Shown here in pieces: positions 8,711 through 17,191 of a stretch of 64,000 nucleotides of DNA; the first letter of the stretch is position 1, and each line of letters begins with the position of its first letter. The translations under genes were made by a program, and so were the position numbers. A model generated the notes under the pieces. That model did not search any database, was not told where the DNA came from, and worked only from the letters and a program-made list of their open reading frames with translations. The stretch comes from Ohtaekwangia sp. (GTDB taxonomy: Bacteria; Bacteroidota; Bacteroidia; Cytophagales; Cyclobacteriaceae), in the NCBI GenBank assembly GCA_021155195.1, contig JAJNPV010000050.1, positions 186,001 through 250,000 on the forward strand, given 5' to 3'.

Positions 8711-8718
8711 TACTTTTG
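8711..8718 (+). promoter_or_regulatory. -7 element TACTTTTG
   Basis: An exact TAnnTTTG match 5 bp before the ATG at 8724. The predicted transcript would be leaderless or almost so. There is no TTG at -33. Confidence 0.6.
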
Positions 8719-8723
8719 TGGGC

Positions 8724-9365
8724 ATGAAAAAAGTATTCGCATCTCTCCAAAATTTGATTGTACAATTCGAGACAAAATTCTCAGCTATCCCTGAACATCG
8801 AAAGCTAATATTGAATCAGCTTGCTGAGTTTGTTGCTAACAAACAAAAGTCAAACGAATCCATTGAGTTGAATTTCATTTGTACCCATAACTCACGAAGA
8901 AGTCATATCTCTCAACTATGGGCACAAGCTGCGGCTGCATATTACGGAGTCGAGAATGTTCATTGCTACTCGGGAGGTACAGAGGCAACAGCCTTTAACC
9001 CCAGGGCGGTGAAAGCAATGAGCAAAGTTGGTTTTGTAATTACAAAGTTGGATGATTCAGAAAATCCTCGCTTTGAAGTTCAGTTTTCAGAAACCGACAA
9101 ACCATTAACAGCATTTTCAAAAAAATATGATGACGACTCTAATCCGGCTAACGGGTTTGCAGCCATCATGACGTGTTCACATGCTGATGAAAACTGTCCA
9201 TTAGTTATTGGTGCCGAAAAAAGAATCTCCCTTCCGTACGATGATCCAAAAGATTTTGATGGCACCGATCAGGAAAGTGAAAAGTACCACGAACGGGTAT
9301 TGGAGATTGGGCGGGAGATTGCTTTTGCTTTCTCTTTAGTTAAGCAGTTGACAAAAGCCAATTGA
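8724..9365 (+). CDS. Low-molecular-weight phosphatase / arsenate reductase-like protein
   Basis: The ATG at 8724 is preferred over the in-frame GTG at 8718, which overlaps the -7 element; the product is then 213 aa. It carries the LMW-PTP P-loop CTHNSRRS (Cys53, Arg59, Ser60; C-X5-R-S) and, later, LPYDDP, the place of the general-acid Asp. It is longer than typical ArsC (about 140 aa), with an N-terminal helix of about 45 residues before the P-loop. In Bacteroidota such proteins are common in arsR-arsC-acr3 operons and are called protein-tyrosine-phosphatase or arsenate reductase. No arsR, acr3 or arsB is adjacent, and the gene is monocistronic. A palindromic operator in its promoter supports metalloid control. 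A thiol-linked arsenate reductase or a phosphatase are both possible. Confidence 0.82.
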   Translation: MKKVFASLQNLIVQFETKFSAIPEHRKLILNQLAEFVANKQKSNESIELNFICTHNSRRSHISQLWAQAAAAYYGVENVHCYSGGTEATAFNPRAVKAMSKVGFVITKLDDSENPRFEVQFSETDKPLTAFSKKYDDDSNPANGFAAIMTCSHADENCPLVIGAEKRISLPYDDPKDFDGTDQESEKYHERVLEIGREIAFAFSLVKQLTKAN

Positions 9366-9400
9366 CAATAAGTTAAATCAACCCATGTCAATTGTCAATT
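9360..9400. repeat. Inverted repeat of the attgacaat word between convergent genes
   Basis: AATTGACAAT (9360-9369, overlapping the stop codon of the phosphatase-like gene) pairs perfectly with ATTGTCAATT (9391-9400) over a 21-nt spacer. The same word forms an inverted repeat at 1319-1363. It may act as a bidirectional mRNA 3' end or be a dispersed repeat. Confidence 0.45.
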
Positions 9401-9404
9401 TAAA

Positions 9405-10394
9405 TTATTTGGTAATCGGCACTTTGCTAAGCAATGCCTTCACAATATCAGCCGTCTTTACATTATCCGCCTCGGCTTCGTAGTTCAGGATGATCCGGTG
9501 ATTCATTACGTCCAACGCAATTTCTTTTATATCTTCAGGTAACACGTAATCGCGACCATCCATAAAGGCCATGGCCTTAGCGGCAAGATTCATATTTATA
9601 CTGGCGCGAGGGGAAGCTCCAAACTGAATGTATTGCGCTTCGTGATCTAACTTATATTCTTTCGGTCTGCGGGTAGCCGTTACCAGTTCAATGATATATT
9701 TCTCAAGCGACTCAGACATTTTCACTTTGTTCACTTCACCACGAATCGCAAAAATATCTTCCTTCGTTAAAACCGGATTTACTTCATAACTGAAGCCCAT
9801 GTTCGAAATCCTGCGCATGATTTCCAGTTCATGCTCTTTGGTAGGATAATTCACAAATACCTTCATCATAAAGCGGTCAATCTGTGCTTCCGGTAGTGGA
9901 TACGTTCCTTCATTCTCTACAGGATTTTGTGTTGCCATTACTAAGAATGGTTTATCCAAAATAAAAGTTGTTTCACCAATGGTAACTTGTTTCTCCTGCA
10001 TGGCTTCCAACAAAGCAGATTGCACTTTGGCAGGAGAACGATTTATTTCATCTGCCAAAACAATGTTTGCGAAAATAGGTCCCTTCTTAACTTCAAACTT
10101 CCCATCCTTCTGATTGTAGATCATGGTACCCACCAGATCAGAAGGCAAAAGATCAGGCGTAAACTGAATGCGTGCAAAATCAAGATGCAGCACGCGCGCC
10201 ACTGTACTGATAGTTAATGTTTTGGCCAGACCGGGTACGCCTTCCAATAAAATATGGCCATTGGTAAATAATCCAACCAATAGTCGGTTTACCATGTATT
10301 CCTGCCCCACTACTACTTTGGCAACTTCGCTATAAACCTGCTTGATTTTTTCCTGATGCTCCTTCTGTAGCTCTGTAACTTCTGTAAATGCCAT
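9405..10394 (-). CDS. MoxR-family AAA+ ATPase
   Basis: 329 aa, normal for the family. Walker A is GVPGLAKT (residues 52-59), Walker B with the MoxR signature is LADEINR (113-119), sensor 1 is in MATQNP, and GASPRASI (sensor 2 region) is in the C-terminal lid. MoxR ATPases act as chaperones that load cofactors or mature protein complexes. They usually sit upstream of DUF58 and von Willebrand factor A genes (the batABCDE cluster in Bacteroidota). Here no DUF58 or VWA gene is adjacent, so the client is not evident from context. It is convergent with the phosphatase-like gene, and the 112 bp upstream carry no recognisable element. Confidence 0.93.
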   Translation of the reverse strand: MAFTEVTELQKEHQEKIKQVYSEVAKVVVGQEYMVNRLLVGLFTNGHILLEGVPGLAKTLTISTVARVLHLDFARIQFTPDLLPSDLVGTMIYNQKDGKFEVKKGPIFANIVLADEINRSPAKVQSALLEAMQEKQVTIGETTFILDKPFLVMATQNPVENEGTYPLPEAQIDRFMMKVFVNYPTKEHELEIMRRISNMGFSYEVNPVLTKEDIFAIRGEVNKVKMSESLEKYIIELVTATRRPKEYKLDHEAQYIQFGASPRASINMNLAAKAMAFMDGRDYVLPEDIKEIALDVMNHRIILNYEAEADNVKTADIVKALLSKVPITK

Positions 10395-10506
10395 AACCTT
10401 TGTAAAAATTAAACCACAATATTAAGGAATTACCACCAAAAATGAAGGTGAATTCTGTTGCACTTACGCCTGCGGCTGTGGAATGTTTCAGAGGGAGGAA
10501 AACTGT

Positions 10507-10764
10507 CTATTTCTTATAAGCAAACTTAAAGTAGATAAGCATCGCGCACAGCACAAACATGATTGCATTACAGATGATCACCGGCCACAACATCAAAGCA
10601 AAGGCATAGACTAACCAGACAATCGTGCTGGTTAACACGATCAGCAACATCGTTAGGCTCAAGTCGCCTGCACTTTTGGTTTGCCAGGTTTTATACACTT
10701 GCGGAATGAAGGTGATGCAACTTAAAAAACTGCCGAGGTAACCGATCAAATCAATGTAATTCAT
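10507..10764 (-). CDS. SemiSWEET-type PQ-loop sugar transporter
   Basis: 85 aa with three predicted membrane helices (about 5-22, 36-57 and 62-80), the size and topology of bacterial SemiSWEETs. The PQ motif lies in FIPQVYKTWQTKSAGDLS (residues 19-36). These proteins dimerise to form a channel-like path for sugars, with sucrose or glucose as known substrates of homologues. The gene sits 10 bp upstream of the haem-protein gene's 3' end on the minus strand, so it is transcribed just before MoxR's upstream spacer. The transported substrate cannot be read from sequence. Confidence 0.9.
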   Translation of the reverse strand: MNYIDLIGYLGSFLSCITFIPQVYKTWQTKSAGDLSLTMLLIVLTSTIVWLVYAFALMLWPVIICNAIMFVLCAMLIYFKFAYKK

Positions 10765-10774
10765 AGTGTGGTTT

Positions 10775-13700
10775 TTATTTCTCTTTCAGGCTCGATAAAA
10801 ATTCAATTACATCCCGAATTTCACCTTTCGTTAACGTCTTGCCCACAGGCGGCATACTGCTTGGGTAATTTTCGCGCTTCTCAATTCTACCCACCGGAAC
10901 CTCTAATGGCTCCGCTTGCGAAGTCTTTAAGATCAACTCTTCTGCGTCCTCACGCATTAAGGTGCCTGTTACTTGCTGGCCATCTTTCAACGTAAGTTTT
11001 ACCATACCAAAGCCGGGCGCAAGGCGGGCACTTGGTTCTACCAATGCCTGCAACAGTTGCTCACGACTTAAACTATTTCCAATGTTACTTAAAGACGGTC
11101 CTACCATACCACCTTGATCGCCTATGGCGTGGCATCGCACACATTGTGCCGTTGAGTTCCAGAAGAAGATGTTCCGACCTCGCCCACGATTACCACCCAG
11201 CAGCGTTCCGGCATATTCATTCACACCCGAATCGTTTGCCCGAAGTTTTGAAGCTTTGGCAATTAATATTTCTGAATGTGTGGCCTCTGTAGCTTCTATC
11301 AATTCTAACGTCAATCCTTCTGAAAGTTTCTTCGCCAATAGTTGGTCAATCACATTGGATAGCACAGGTTCACTCTTGGCTGCATCCATCTTACCAAGCA
11401 CTCGTAACAGTTGTTGCTGCTCCGGTAAAGAACCTTTTTCAAAAATAGGTTTCACAATTGCCGGAAGGTTTTCTTTGGAGATATTCAGATCACCTAATAA
11501 ACCCAGCGCGGTGGTTCTTACTTTTTCATCTTTATCATTCATGCCTGCTTTAATGATTGATTCCATTTGATCGTACTTCAATGTGTGAAGGACAGTGATC
11601 ATGGTTGAGCGAACTTCCGCTGATGAATGTTGCGTTGCCAGTTTAGCTAAGTCGGCATTAAAATCTGTAATCTGCAGATCACTTAACATCTTTGCCGTAG
11701 CCATTATCAGCTCTTCATTTTTCTCTGCTAAAAACAATTTTACTTCTTTACTGATTTTAGATTTTACCAGTGCGGGATCACGATCAATCTTCCCGCGATA
11801 GCGTCCATCCACCCGATCGAGCACAGAAGGACTTGCCCACGTACCCAATGTAGCTAATGCTTCAGCACGCAATGCAGGCGAAACCGTTGTGCGTTTCGCA
11901 AAAGCAATTAGTAAATCCATTTCAGTTTCTCCGCCAACGCGCAATGCAGCATTGATACTTCTTCTCAATAAGGGTTCTGAAGAAAATCGTTCCTCTTTTA
12001 AAAGTGCTGCCAAAGCAGGGAGGGATTTCTCAATGGATAAATCATCGTTGATGGCACGAGCAGCTTCAGTTACGATGTACTCATCTTTATCCTGCAAAAA
12101 GATAGCAACCTTATCACTCTTTAATCTGCGCAACACAAGCACAGCAGCAATACGCAAATCCCGTTCAGGACTGTTTGCTAATGCAACGATAGGATCAACT
12201 TCACCAATTCGCGCCAGCGCAAGCACACCTGCATGACGCAGATAATTATCTGCATCGTTATTCGCGTCAATCATGTTTATCAAGGACGTAACGGCTTCTT
12301 TATATTGCATACGACCCAATGCTTGTGCGGCATAAAACTTAACACGCACATTCGAATTAGAAAGTAAGGGAATCAATTGTTCCCCCGCCTCAGAAAATTT
12401 TCTATCACCCAGTACTTTTGCAGCTTGAGTAACAATTTCAGGATCTTCATCTTTTAACACTTCTACTAATTGAGCTGCTTTAGTCTTATCCGCTTCTGCC
12501 AATTGACCAATGCCCCAAATAACATGAACACGTGCTAATTGATTTTCGCGTTGCGCTAAGGCTTGTTTAAAAACTTCTTCACCTTTGCTTCCACGAGTCA
12601 CCAATTCGAATTGTGCTTTCTGACGAATACGCATGTCGCCATAAGAAAGTAAACCCAATAAGGTTTCAGTAGATTGATCTCCATAATCCAACTGCATCAA
12701 TCGTTTCGTTTCAACTCGTTCTGCTTTCAAGTCGTTAGTTGCTTCAGTCACATCCATTCGCCACACGCGACCATAATTTTTTGTATTCCAGCCGTTGATC
12801 CAATCTGCCACATAGAGTGCACCATCAGGGCCAAAGCGAATACCTGTGGGAAGAATTCCACTTATGATATCTTTCTCGCCATCTAATTCAAACGATGCAC
12901 CTTTCGGCTTTAACCCGAACGACCAGATGTGTGAACGCGTAGGATCACCCACAAACTCAACCAGAAAGAATTTATTTTTCCATACGGAACCCAAGGCCGT
13001 GCCCGGATTATACACCATGCCAGTTGGTCCGTTGTGATAATTTTGAATAGGTGGAAGGATATACGCTGCCTGACCTTCCCACCGGGGCTTATAAAGTCCT
13101 TCATCCATCCATACTTTGTAGCGATTGTTTTTTGGATCAGTATACTTTCCATACTGCCAATTGGAACGCCACCCTAAATCAGCTCCTTCTACAATATGCG
13201 CGAGTCGTTCACTTTCTCCGGCATGATCGCCATCATTGTCGGAGGTGATCATGTTTCCAAATTCGTCAAAAACAAATTCATGTGTGTTACGCAAGCCCGC
13301 TGCAAAAACTTCAAAGTCGCTTCCATCAGGATTTGATCGTACGATTACACCTTCGTTGGGATATGGATATTTCTTTCCATCCTTTGCTGTAATGTTTGCC
13401 CCGATATCGCCAATGCCCCAATAAATTTTTCCATCCGGGCCTTCAATGGCTCCTGACATACCGTGGCCACCAAAACCAATGTGTACTGCATACCCATGAC
13501 TGATCGATTCCTTTTTATCCGGAATGCCATCACCATTGGTGTCTTGCAGCCTCCACATATCGGGGCCAATGCCCACAAACATATCGTGCTTACGCACAAG
13601 CAATGCGCCTGCTACATCATTAATTTCATCATTAAAATCGTGAACGACTCGGGTTGAGATATCGGCAATGCCATCACCTGATTGATCTTCCAGTTTCCAA

Positions 13701-14176
13701 ACTTCATCTTGCTCAACAGCCAGATCATGCCAATCGTGAATGCTGTCTTTATTCAAATCTTTCAACCATTCATTTTTTTCACTGAGTTCAGGGGCAAAGG
13801 TTGCTTTTAAGAAAGCTCTTCTGTCCTCCACAGTTTGCAAGGCAATAGAAGGGGTCATCCAATGCTGATAGCCACGAATATCAAACTCTGAATTTTTTTG
13901 ACGATTCGTACGGGTAAGGTAAACGCTGCCCTCATCATCAATAGACATGGCAATCGGATCGGGCGCCAGCGAATCGGAAGCCCAAAGATTTAAGATTAAC
14001 CCTTCTGCTATTTGCACGGAAACATTTTCGCGCGCTTCTTTTGCTTTGATTGCGCCTTGTGCAGGATCTTCTTTTACGATCAACGGTTTTTCTGTTGGAG
14101 CTGGAGTGCCACAGGATGTTATCCATAACGTAGTTGAAACAGAAACCAAATAGAAAAAGAGCTTAGAATATTTCAT
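10775..14176 (-). CDS. PVC-type membrane-bound dehydrogenase with HEAT repeats and cytochrome c domain
   Basis: 1,133 aa. The signal peptide ends in WITSC, so this is a lipoprotein. Residues of about 50-480 match the soluble glucose/sorbosone dehydrogenase-like propeller of TIGR02604 (DGSVYLTRTNR near the start, YHNGPTGMVYNPG, GPDGALYVADWING). Residues of about 500-980 are HEAT-like helical repeats (EIVTQAAKVLGDRK, VRVKFYAAQALGRM). The C-terminal domain has a haem site CVRCH (1012-1016) in a TIGR02603-type haem-binding domain, with a Met ligand candidate in SSMPP. It should oxidise a substrate, perhaps a sugar or polyol, in the periplasm or at the outer surface and pass electrons to the haem. 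It follows a SemiSWEET gene at 10 bp. The substrate is unknown. Confidence 0.88.
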   Translation of the reverse strand: MKYSKLFFYLVSVSTTLWITSCGTPAPTEKPLIVKEDPAQGAIKAKEARENVSVQIAEGLILNLWASDSLAPDPIAMSIDDEGSVYLTRTNRQKNSEFDIRGYQHWMTPSIALQTVEDRRAFLKATFAPELSEKNEWLKDLNKDSIHDWHDLAVEQDEVWKLEDQSGDGIADISTRVVHDFNDEINDVAGALLVRKHDMFVGIGPDMWRLQDTNGDGIPDKKESISHGYAVHIGFGGHGMSGAIEGPDGKIYWGIGDIGANITAKDGKKYPYPNEGVIVRSNPDGSDFEVFAAGLRNTHEFVFDEFGNMITSDNDGDHAGESERLAHIVEGADLGWRSNWQYGKYTDPKNNRYKVWMDEGLYKPRWEGQAAYILPPIQNYHNGPTGMVYNPGTALGSVWKNKFFLVEFVGDPTRSHIWSFGLKPKGASFELDGEKDIISGILPTGIRFGPDGALYVADWINGWNTKNYGRVWRMDVTEATNDLKAERVETKRLMQLDYGDQSTETLLGLLSYGDMRIRQKAQFELVTRGSKGEEVFKQALAQRENQLARVHVIWGIGQLAEADKTKAAQLVEVLKDEDPEIVTQAAKVLGDRKFSEAGEQLIPLLSNSNVRVKFYAAQALGRMQYKEAVTSLINMIDANNDADNYLRHAGVLALARIGEVDPIVALANSPERDLRIAAVLVLRRLKSDKVAIFLQDKDEYIVTEAARAINDDLSIEKSLPALAALLKEERFSSEPLLRRSINAALRVGGETEMDLLIAFAKRTTVSPALRAEALATLGTWASPSVLDRVDGRYRGKIDRDPALVKSKISKEVKLFLAEKNEELIMATAKMLSDLQITDFNADLAKLATQHSSAEVRSTMITVLHTLKYDQMESIIKAGMNDKDEKVRTTALGLLGDLNISKENLPAIVKPIFEKGSLPEQQQLLRVLGKMDAAKSEPVLSNVIDQLLAKKLSEGLTLELIEATEATHSEILIAKASKLRANDSGVNEYAGTLLGGNRGRGRNIFFWNSTAQCVRCHAIGDQGGMVGPSLSNIGNSLSREQLLQALVEPSARLAPGFGMVKLTLKDGQQVTGTLMREDAEELILKTSQAEPLEVPVGRIEKRENYPSSMPPVGKTLTKGEIRDVIEFLSSLKEK

Positions 14177-14205
14177 GTGCGAATGATTGTGATTAGATTG
14201 AATTA

Positions 14206-15579
14206 TTAGTTGAATAGCAACAGATCCACACCCTTCGGATTGGTGAGATAGGAATTGATAATATTTTGAACCACCCGATTATCTTTAGAAGGTTTTATAA
14301 AATTACGTGCTGACTCAAGGTCGGAGATGTTTTCATTCTCATCAAAGAATCCAAAGCCGAGATAGTTGCCGCGCTCCACCAACACTACTGACTTCTCATC
14401 GGGTCTTCTACCCTTACCTACCATGGCAACAGTTTGGCCGTTTTCAAAAAATGAATCCACCGCTTGTTGGGCGCGTTTGTTATACTTCTTTTCTTTTTCA
14501 ACACCCTGACAGGCGCCTTTGCACGAACCTGATTGATGACTAAAACATAATCCTTTTGCAATTTGCAGTCCGCTAAGCTTAGGGCACAGTCCAAACTCTT
14601 TCACTTTATCCCACATAAAGTTCCACGCATCGCCTTTTGAGGTAAACGTGATCAGTGGTTTTGATCCACGGCTCACCACATTCACAGCAAAGCGTACATA
14701 GCCATTACGATCCTCATAATCATAAACACCCCATTCTTCTACTTTATATTTCTGCGCGAGATTATATTTGGGCCATAGTCTTCTGATCTCTTGCGATTCG
14801 TGAATGAATGCAATCAATTCGCTGCCGGTGAGTTCAAAAGTGATGTGATGAATTTCATTTCGGATGTTGGAGCGATTCCACTCGCGTGCTTCACCGGTAA
14901 AGTGGCCGGCAATTCTTTTCTTTATGTTAACGGCTTTGCCAACATAGATAACTGTGCCTCGTGCATCTAAAAAATAATATACTCCTGCTTTTGCGGGAAG
15001 TTTATCAAAGTCTTCTTTGGGGAGATTGGGCGGTAGAATAGTTTCGCCTGAATTGCGTTTGAGTGATTTTGCAATTACTCCACTTTGATCGCGCTTGATA
15101 AGCAAGTCAAAAATTTTAGCAGTGGCAAGTGCATCACCACCTGCCCGGTGGCGATTGGGTATTTTTATTCCCAGACTTTCGGCCAATCGGCCTAAGCTAT
15201 AGGAATTTAAGCCCGGAATAATTTTGCGGCTTAAACGAACGGTGCAAAGTTTTTTTGTTGCCCAGGCAATGTTTACTTCTTCAAATTCTTTCTTTAAAAA
15301 ACTGTAATCAAAGTGCGCATTATGCGCTACAAAAACTCTGTCTTTTAACCAATCGTAAATTTCTTCCGCTACATCTTCGAAAGCCGGGGCTTCCTCCACC
15401 ATAGCTGAGGTAATCCCCGTAAGGCCCGTAATAAAATTTGGAATTTTTCGGGCGGGATTTATAAGCGTGTGAAAACTGTCTGTGATCTGTACCCCATCGT
15501 AATGATAAATAGCAATTTCCGTTACGCGATGATTCTCTGCGTAGCCGCCCGTAGTCTCAATATCGACAATCGCGTACAT
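14206..15579 (-). CDS. DEDDh exonuclease fused to GIY-YIG (UvrC-like) nuclease domain
   Basis: 457 aa. Residues 1-165 are a DnaQ-type 3'-5' exonuclease: DIETTG (Asp6, Glu8) is ExoI, VAHNAHFDY is ExoII, and HRAGGDALAT holds the His and Asp of ExoIIIe. Residues of about 195-275 are a GIY-YIG domain (AGVYYFLDARGTVIYVGKA, then the Arg of KKRIAGHF), as in UvrC and Cho. The C-terminal 180 residues include a Cys-containing region (FGLCPKL, GLCFSHQSGSCKGACQG) that resembles the UvrC Cys-rich part. Such fusions are widespread in Bacteroidota and Actinobacteria and are presumed to act in DNA repair. The gene overlaps the divergent gene's upstream region; it has no operon partner. Confidence 0.9.
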   Translation of the reverse strand: MYAIVDIETTGGYAENHRVTEIAIYHYDGVQITDSFHTLINPARKIPNFITGLTGITSAMVEEAPAFEDVAEEIYDWLKDRVFVAHNAHFDYSFLKKEFEEVNIAWATKKLCTVRLSRKIIPGLNSYSLGRLAESLGIKIPNRHRAGGDALATAKIFDLLIKRDQSGVIAKSLKRNSGETILPPNLPKEDFDKLPAKAGVYYFLDARGTVIYVGKAVNIKKRIAGHFTGEAREWNRSNIRNEIHHITFELTGSELIAFIHESQEIRRLWPKYNLAQKYKVEEWGVYDYEDRNGYVRFAVNVVSRGSKPLITFTSKGDAWNFMWDKVKEFGLCPKLSGLQIAKGLCFSHQSGSCKGACQGVEKEKKYNKRAQQAVDSFFENGQTVAMVGKGRRPDEKSVVLVERGNYLGFGFFDENENISDLESARNFIKPSKDNRVVQNIINSYLTNPKGVDLLLFN

Positions 15580-15631
15580 GAAATACGAAGGTAGGTTTTG
15601 CTTTCGTGAGTTAAAAGTGCAATTTTATTCT

Positions 15632-15985
15632 ATGAATGGATTAGTTCGGTTTCTTTTAAATGGCCTTGCTGTTTTACTCACGGGGTACTTATTGCAAGGC
15701 GGTGTTCATGTAGAAAATTATGGCTATGCACTCTTGGTTGCCGTTGTTATAGCCATTGCTAATGTGCTGGTGAAACCGATTTTAATAATTCTAACCATTC
15801 CTATCACAGTAGTCACTTTAGGATTGTTCTTATTGGTAATTAACGCGCTCATTGTTTTACTCGTTGATTACTTTGTGCCCGGCTTTGAAGTAGATGGATT
15901 TTTGTGGGCACTAGGCTTCAGTTTAATCCTTTCTATCTTCAATAGCTTGTTTACCGATCTTACCAAAGAGAAAAAAAAGAATTAG
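15632..15985 (+). CDS. Small integral membrane protein (PF04020 phage holin 4/YvlD-like)
   Basis: I chose the ATG at 15632 because it begins right before the first membrane helix; an upstream in-frame ATG at 15578 would add 18 polar residues and overlap the exonuclease start. The 117-aa protein has four hydrophobic helices (MNGLVRFLLNGLAVLLTGYL, LLVAVVIAIANVLVKPILII, VVTLGLFLLVINALIVLLV, GFLWALGFSLILSIFNSLF). It ends in a Lys-rich tail. The NVLVKPILIILTIPITVVTLG pattern is typical of the YvlD/holin-4_2 superfamily. Despite the name these are chromosomal proteins, not phage holins; YvlD relatives are linked to envelope stress. Its stop overlaps that of the mscS-type gene by 3 bp. Confidence 0.85.
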   Translation: MNGLVRFLLNGLAVLLTGYLLQGGVHVENYGYALLVAVVIAIANVLVKPILIILTIPITVVTLGLFLLVINALIVLLVDYFVPGFEVDGFLWALGFSLILSIFNSLFTDLTKEKKKN

Positions 15986-17043
15986 TCTTCCTTATCCTCC
16001 CTTGTTAAAAACAACGTTTGCGTTGGATAAGCAAACTCAATCTTCTCAGCCGCAAAGGCATGAAAAATTTGCATATTAATTTTCTGCTGCAGATCCATGT
16101 ACTGATTATACTCCGAGGTTTCAACAAAATATACTACCTCATAATCCAAACTTGAGGCACCAAATTTTGAAAAATGCGCACGATCAAATGTAACGCCTGG
16201 CTGTGCTGCTACAATTTCCTTTAGGATGGTGGGAATTTTTTCAAGAAGCTGTGGCGAGGTCTGATAAATGACTCCCAATGAAAAGACAATGCGTCTCCGT
16301 GCCATGCGCTTGAAGTTATGGATGCGTGAATTTGTTAGGTCACTGTTTGAAAATATCAATTGCTCTCCGGTAATGCTTTTCAGCCTGGTTGTTTTAATAC
16401 CAATGTACTCTACCGTTCCTTTTTTATCATCCACCGTAATGAAGTCACCAATCTCAAACGGGCGATCAAAAAAGATTACAAAGTAGTTGAACAAATCGCC
16501 CAGGATATTTTGGGCCGCTAATGCAATGGCGATACCTCCTATTCCAAGTCCGGCAATGATGGCGGTAACATCGTATCCGAAATTATTAAAAATGAAGAGT
16601 AGCCCCATTCCCCAAAGAATGGCATTGATGATTAACATAATGCCAGCCAACTGTTTTAATTTCTCTTCCCCTTCTTCTTTAGATTTAATAAATGATTCAA
16701 GTGATAACCTCACAAAAGATGAAATCATGCGCACCGCGTAAAAGGCAAAAATGACTACCAGCGCATTCTGAACTAATTTCTCAACCCGATCTGGCAAGGT
16801 GAGGTATTGTAGTCCAAAGTAGATGACCACAAAATTTAAAATTGGTAATCCAAATTTCTGAATACCTCCAACTATGTAATCATCAAGCTTTGTGTCTGTA
16901 CTGCTTGCCCACCTTTTTAATTTATTTAGAATGCTTTTTCTAAATAGTCGTAACACCAACAGTCCGCCCAAAATAATTGCAAGCGTGATAAAGTAGTGCT
17001 CAACATTATTGCCGTAATACTCTTTTTTCAAAAACTCCTCCAT
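15982..17043 (-). CDS. MscS-family mechanosensitive channel
   Basis: The ATG at 17043 is preferred: an upstream in-frame ATG at 17079 lies close to the -7 element and adds only polar residues. The 353-aa protein has an N-terminal TM (ITLAIILGGLLVLRLFRKS), two more hydrophobic segments, then the pore-lining TM3 and MscS core (AIIAGLGIGGIAIALAAQNI, with the Gly/Ala packing pattern). LGDLFNYFVIFFDRPFEIGD and the beta domain with VEYIGIKTTRLKS follow. The C-terminal alpha/beta domain resembles MscS closely. It should release osmolytes at high membrane tension. It is convergent with the holin-like gene. Confidence 0.92.
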   Translation of the reverse strand: MEEFLKKEYYGNNVEHYFITLAIILGGLLVLRLFRKSILNKLKRWASSTDTKLDDYIVGGIQKFGLPILNFVVIYFGLQYLTLPDRVEKLVQNALVVIFAFYAVRMISSFVRLSLESFIKSKEEGEEKLKQLAGIMLIINAILWGMGLLFIFNNFGYDVTAIIAGLGIGGIAIALAAQNILGDLFNYFVIFFDRPFEIGDFITVDDKKGTVEYIGIKTTRLKSITGEQLIFSNSDLTNSRIHNFKRMARRRIVFSLGVIYQTSPQLLEKIPTILKEIVAAQPGVTFDRAHFSKFGASSLDYEVVYFVETSEYNQYMDLQQKINMQIFHAFAAEKIEFAYPTQTLFLTREDKED

Positions 17044-17062
17044 GCTGCCGTGTTTAGACTTG

Positions 17063-17092
17063 CAAAAGTAGCATCTCACAAAGACGAGACAA
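17063..17092 (-). promoter_or_regulatory. Complete Bacteroidota promoter of the mscS-like gene
   Basis: On the minus strand a TTG (17092-17090) and TACTTTTG (17070-17063) are 19 bp apart, matching TTG-N19-TAnnTTTG. The ATG at 17043 follows 19 bp later, which also supports that start choice. Confidence 0.7.
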
Positions 17093-17191
17093 GCCTAATT
17101 CAACTATTTCCGTTCAAATGAAACCATTGAAGGAATTTGTTGCATTATGGACAACCTCTTTGTTTAATTTTCCTTTTTAATCATTTAAGCT

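Noticed and set aside
11124..11570. Open frame of 148 codons on the + strand inside the PVC-type haem protein gene
   Set aside because: Antisense shadow of a well-supported 1,133-aa gene; Ser-rich low-complexity translation with no motif.
15632..15985. 'Phage holin' annotation read as a prophage
   Set aside because: Stand-alone YvlD-type membrane protein; no phage genes, integrase or att sites nearby.
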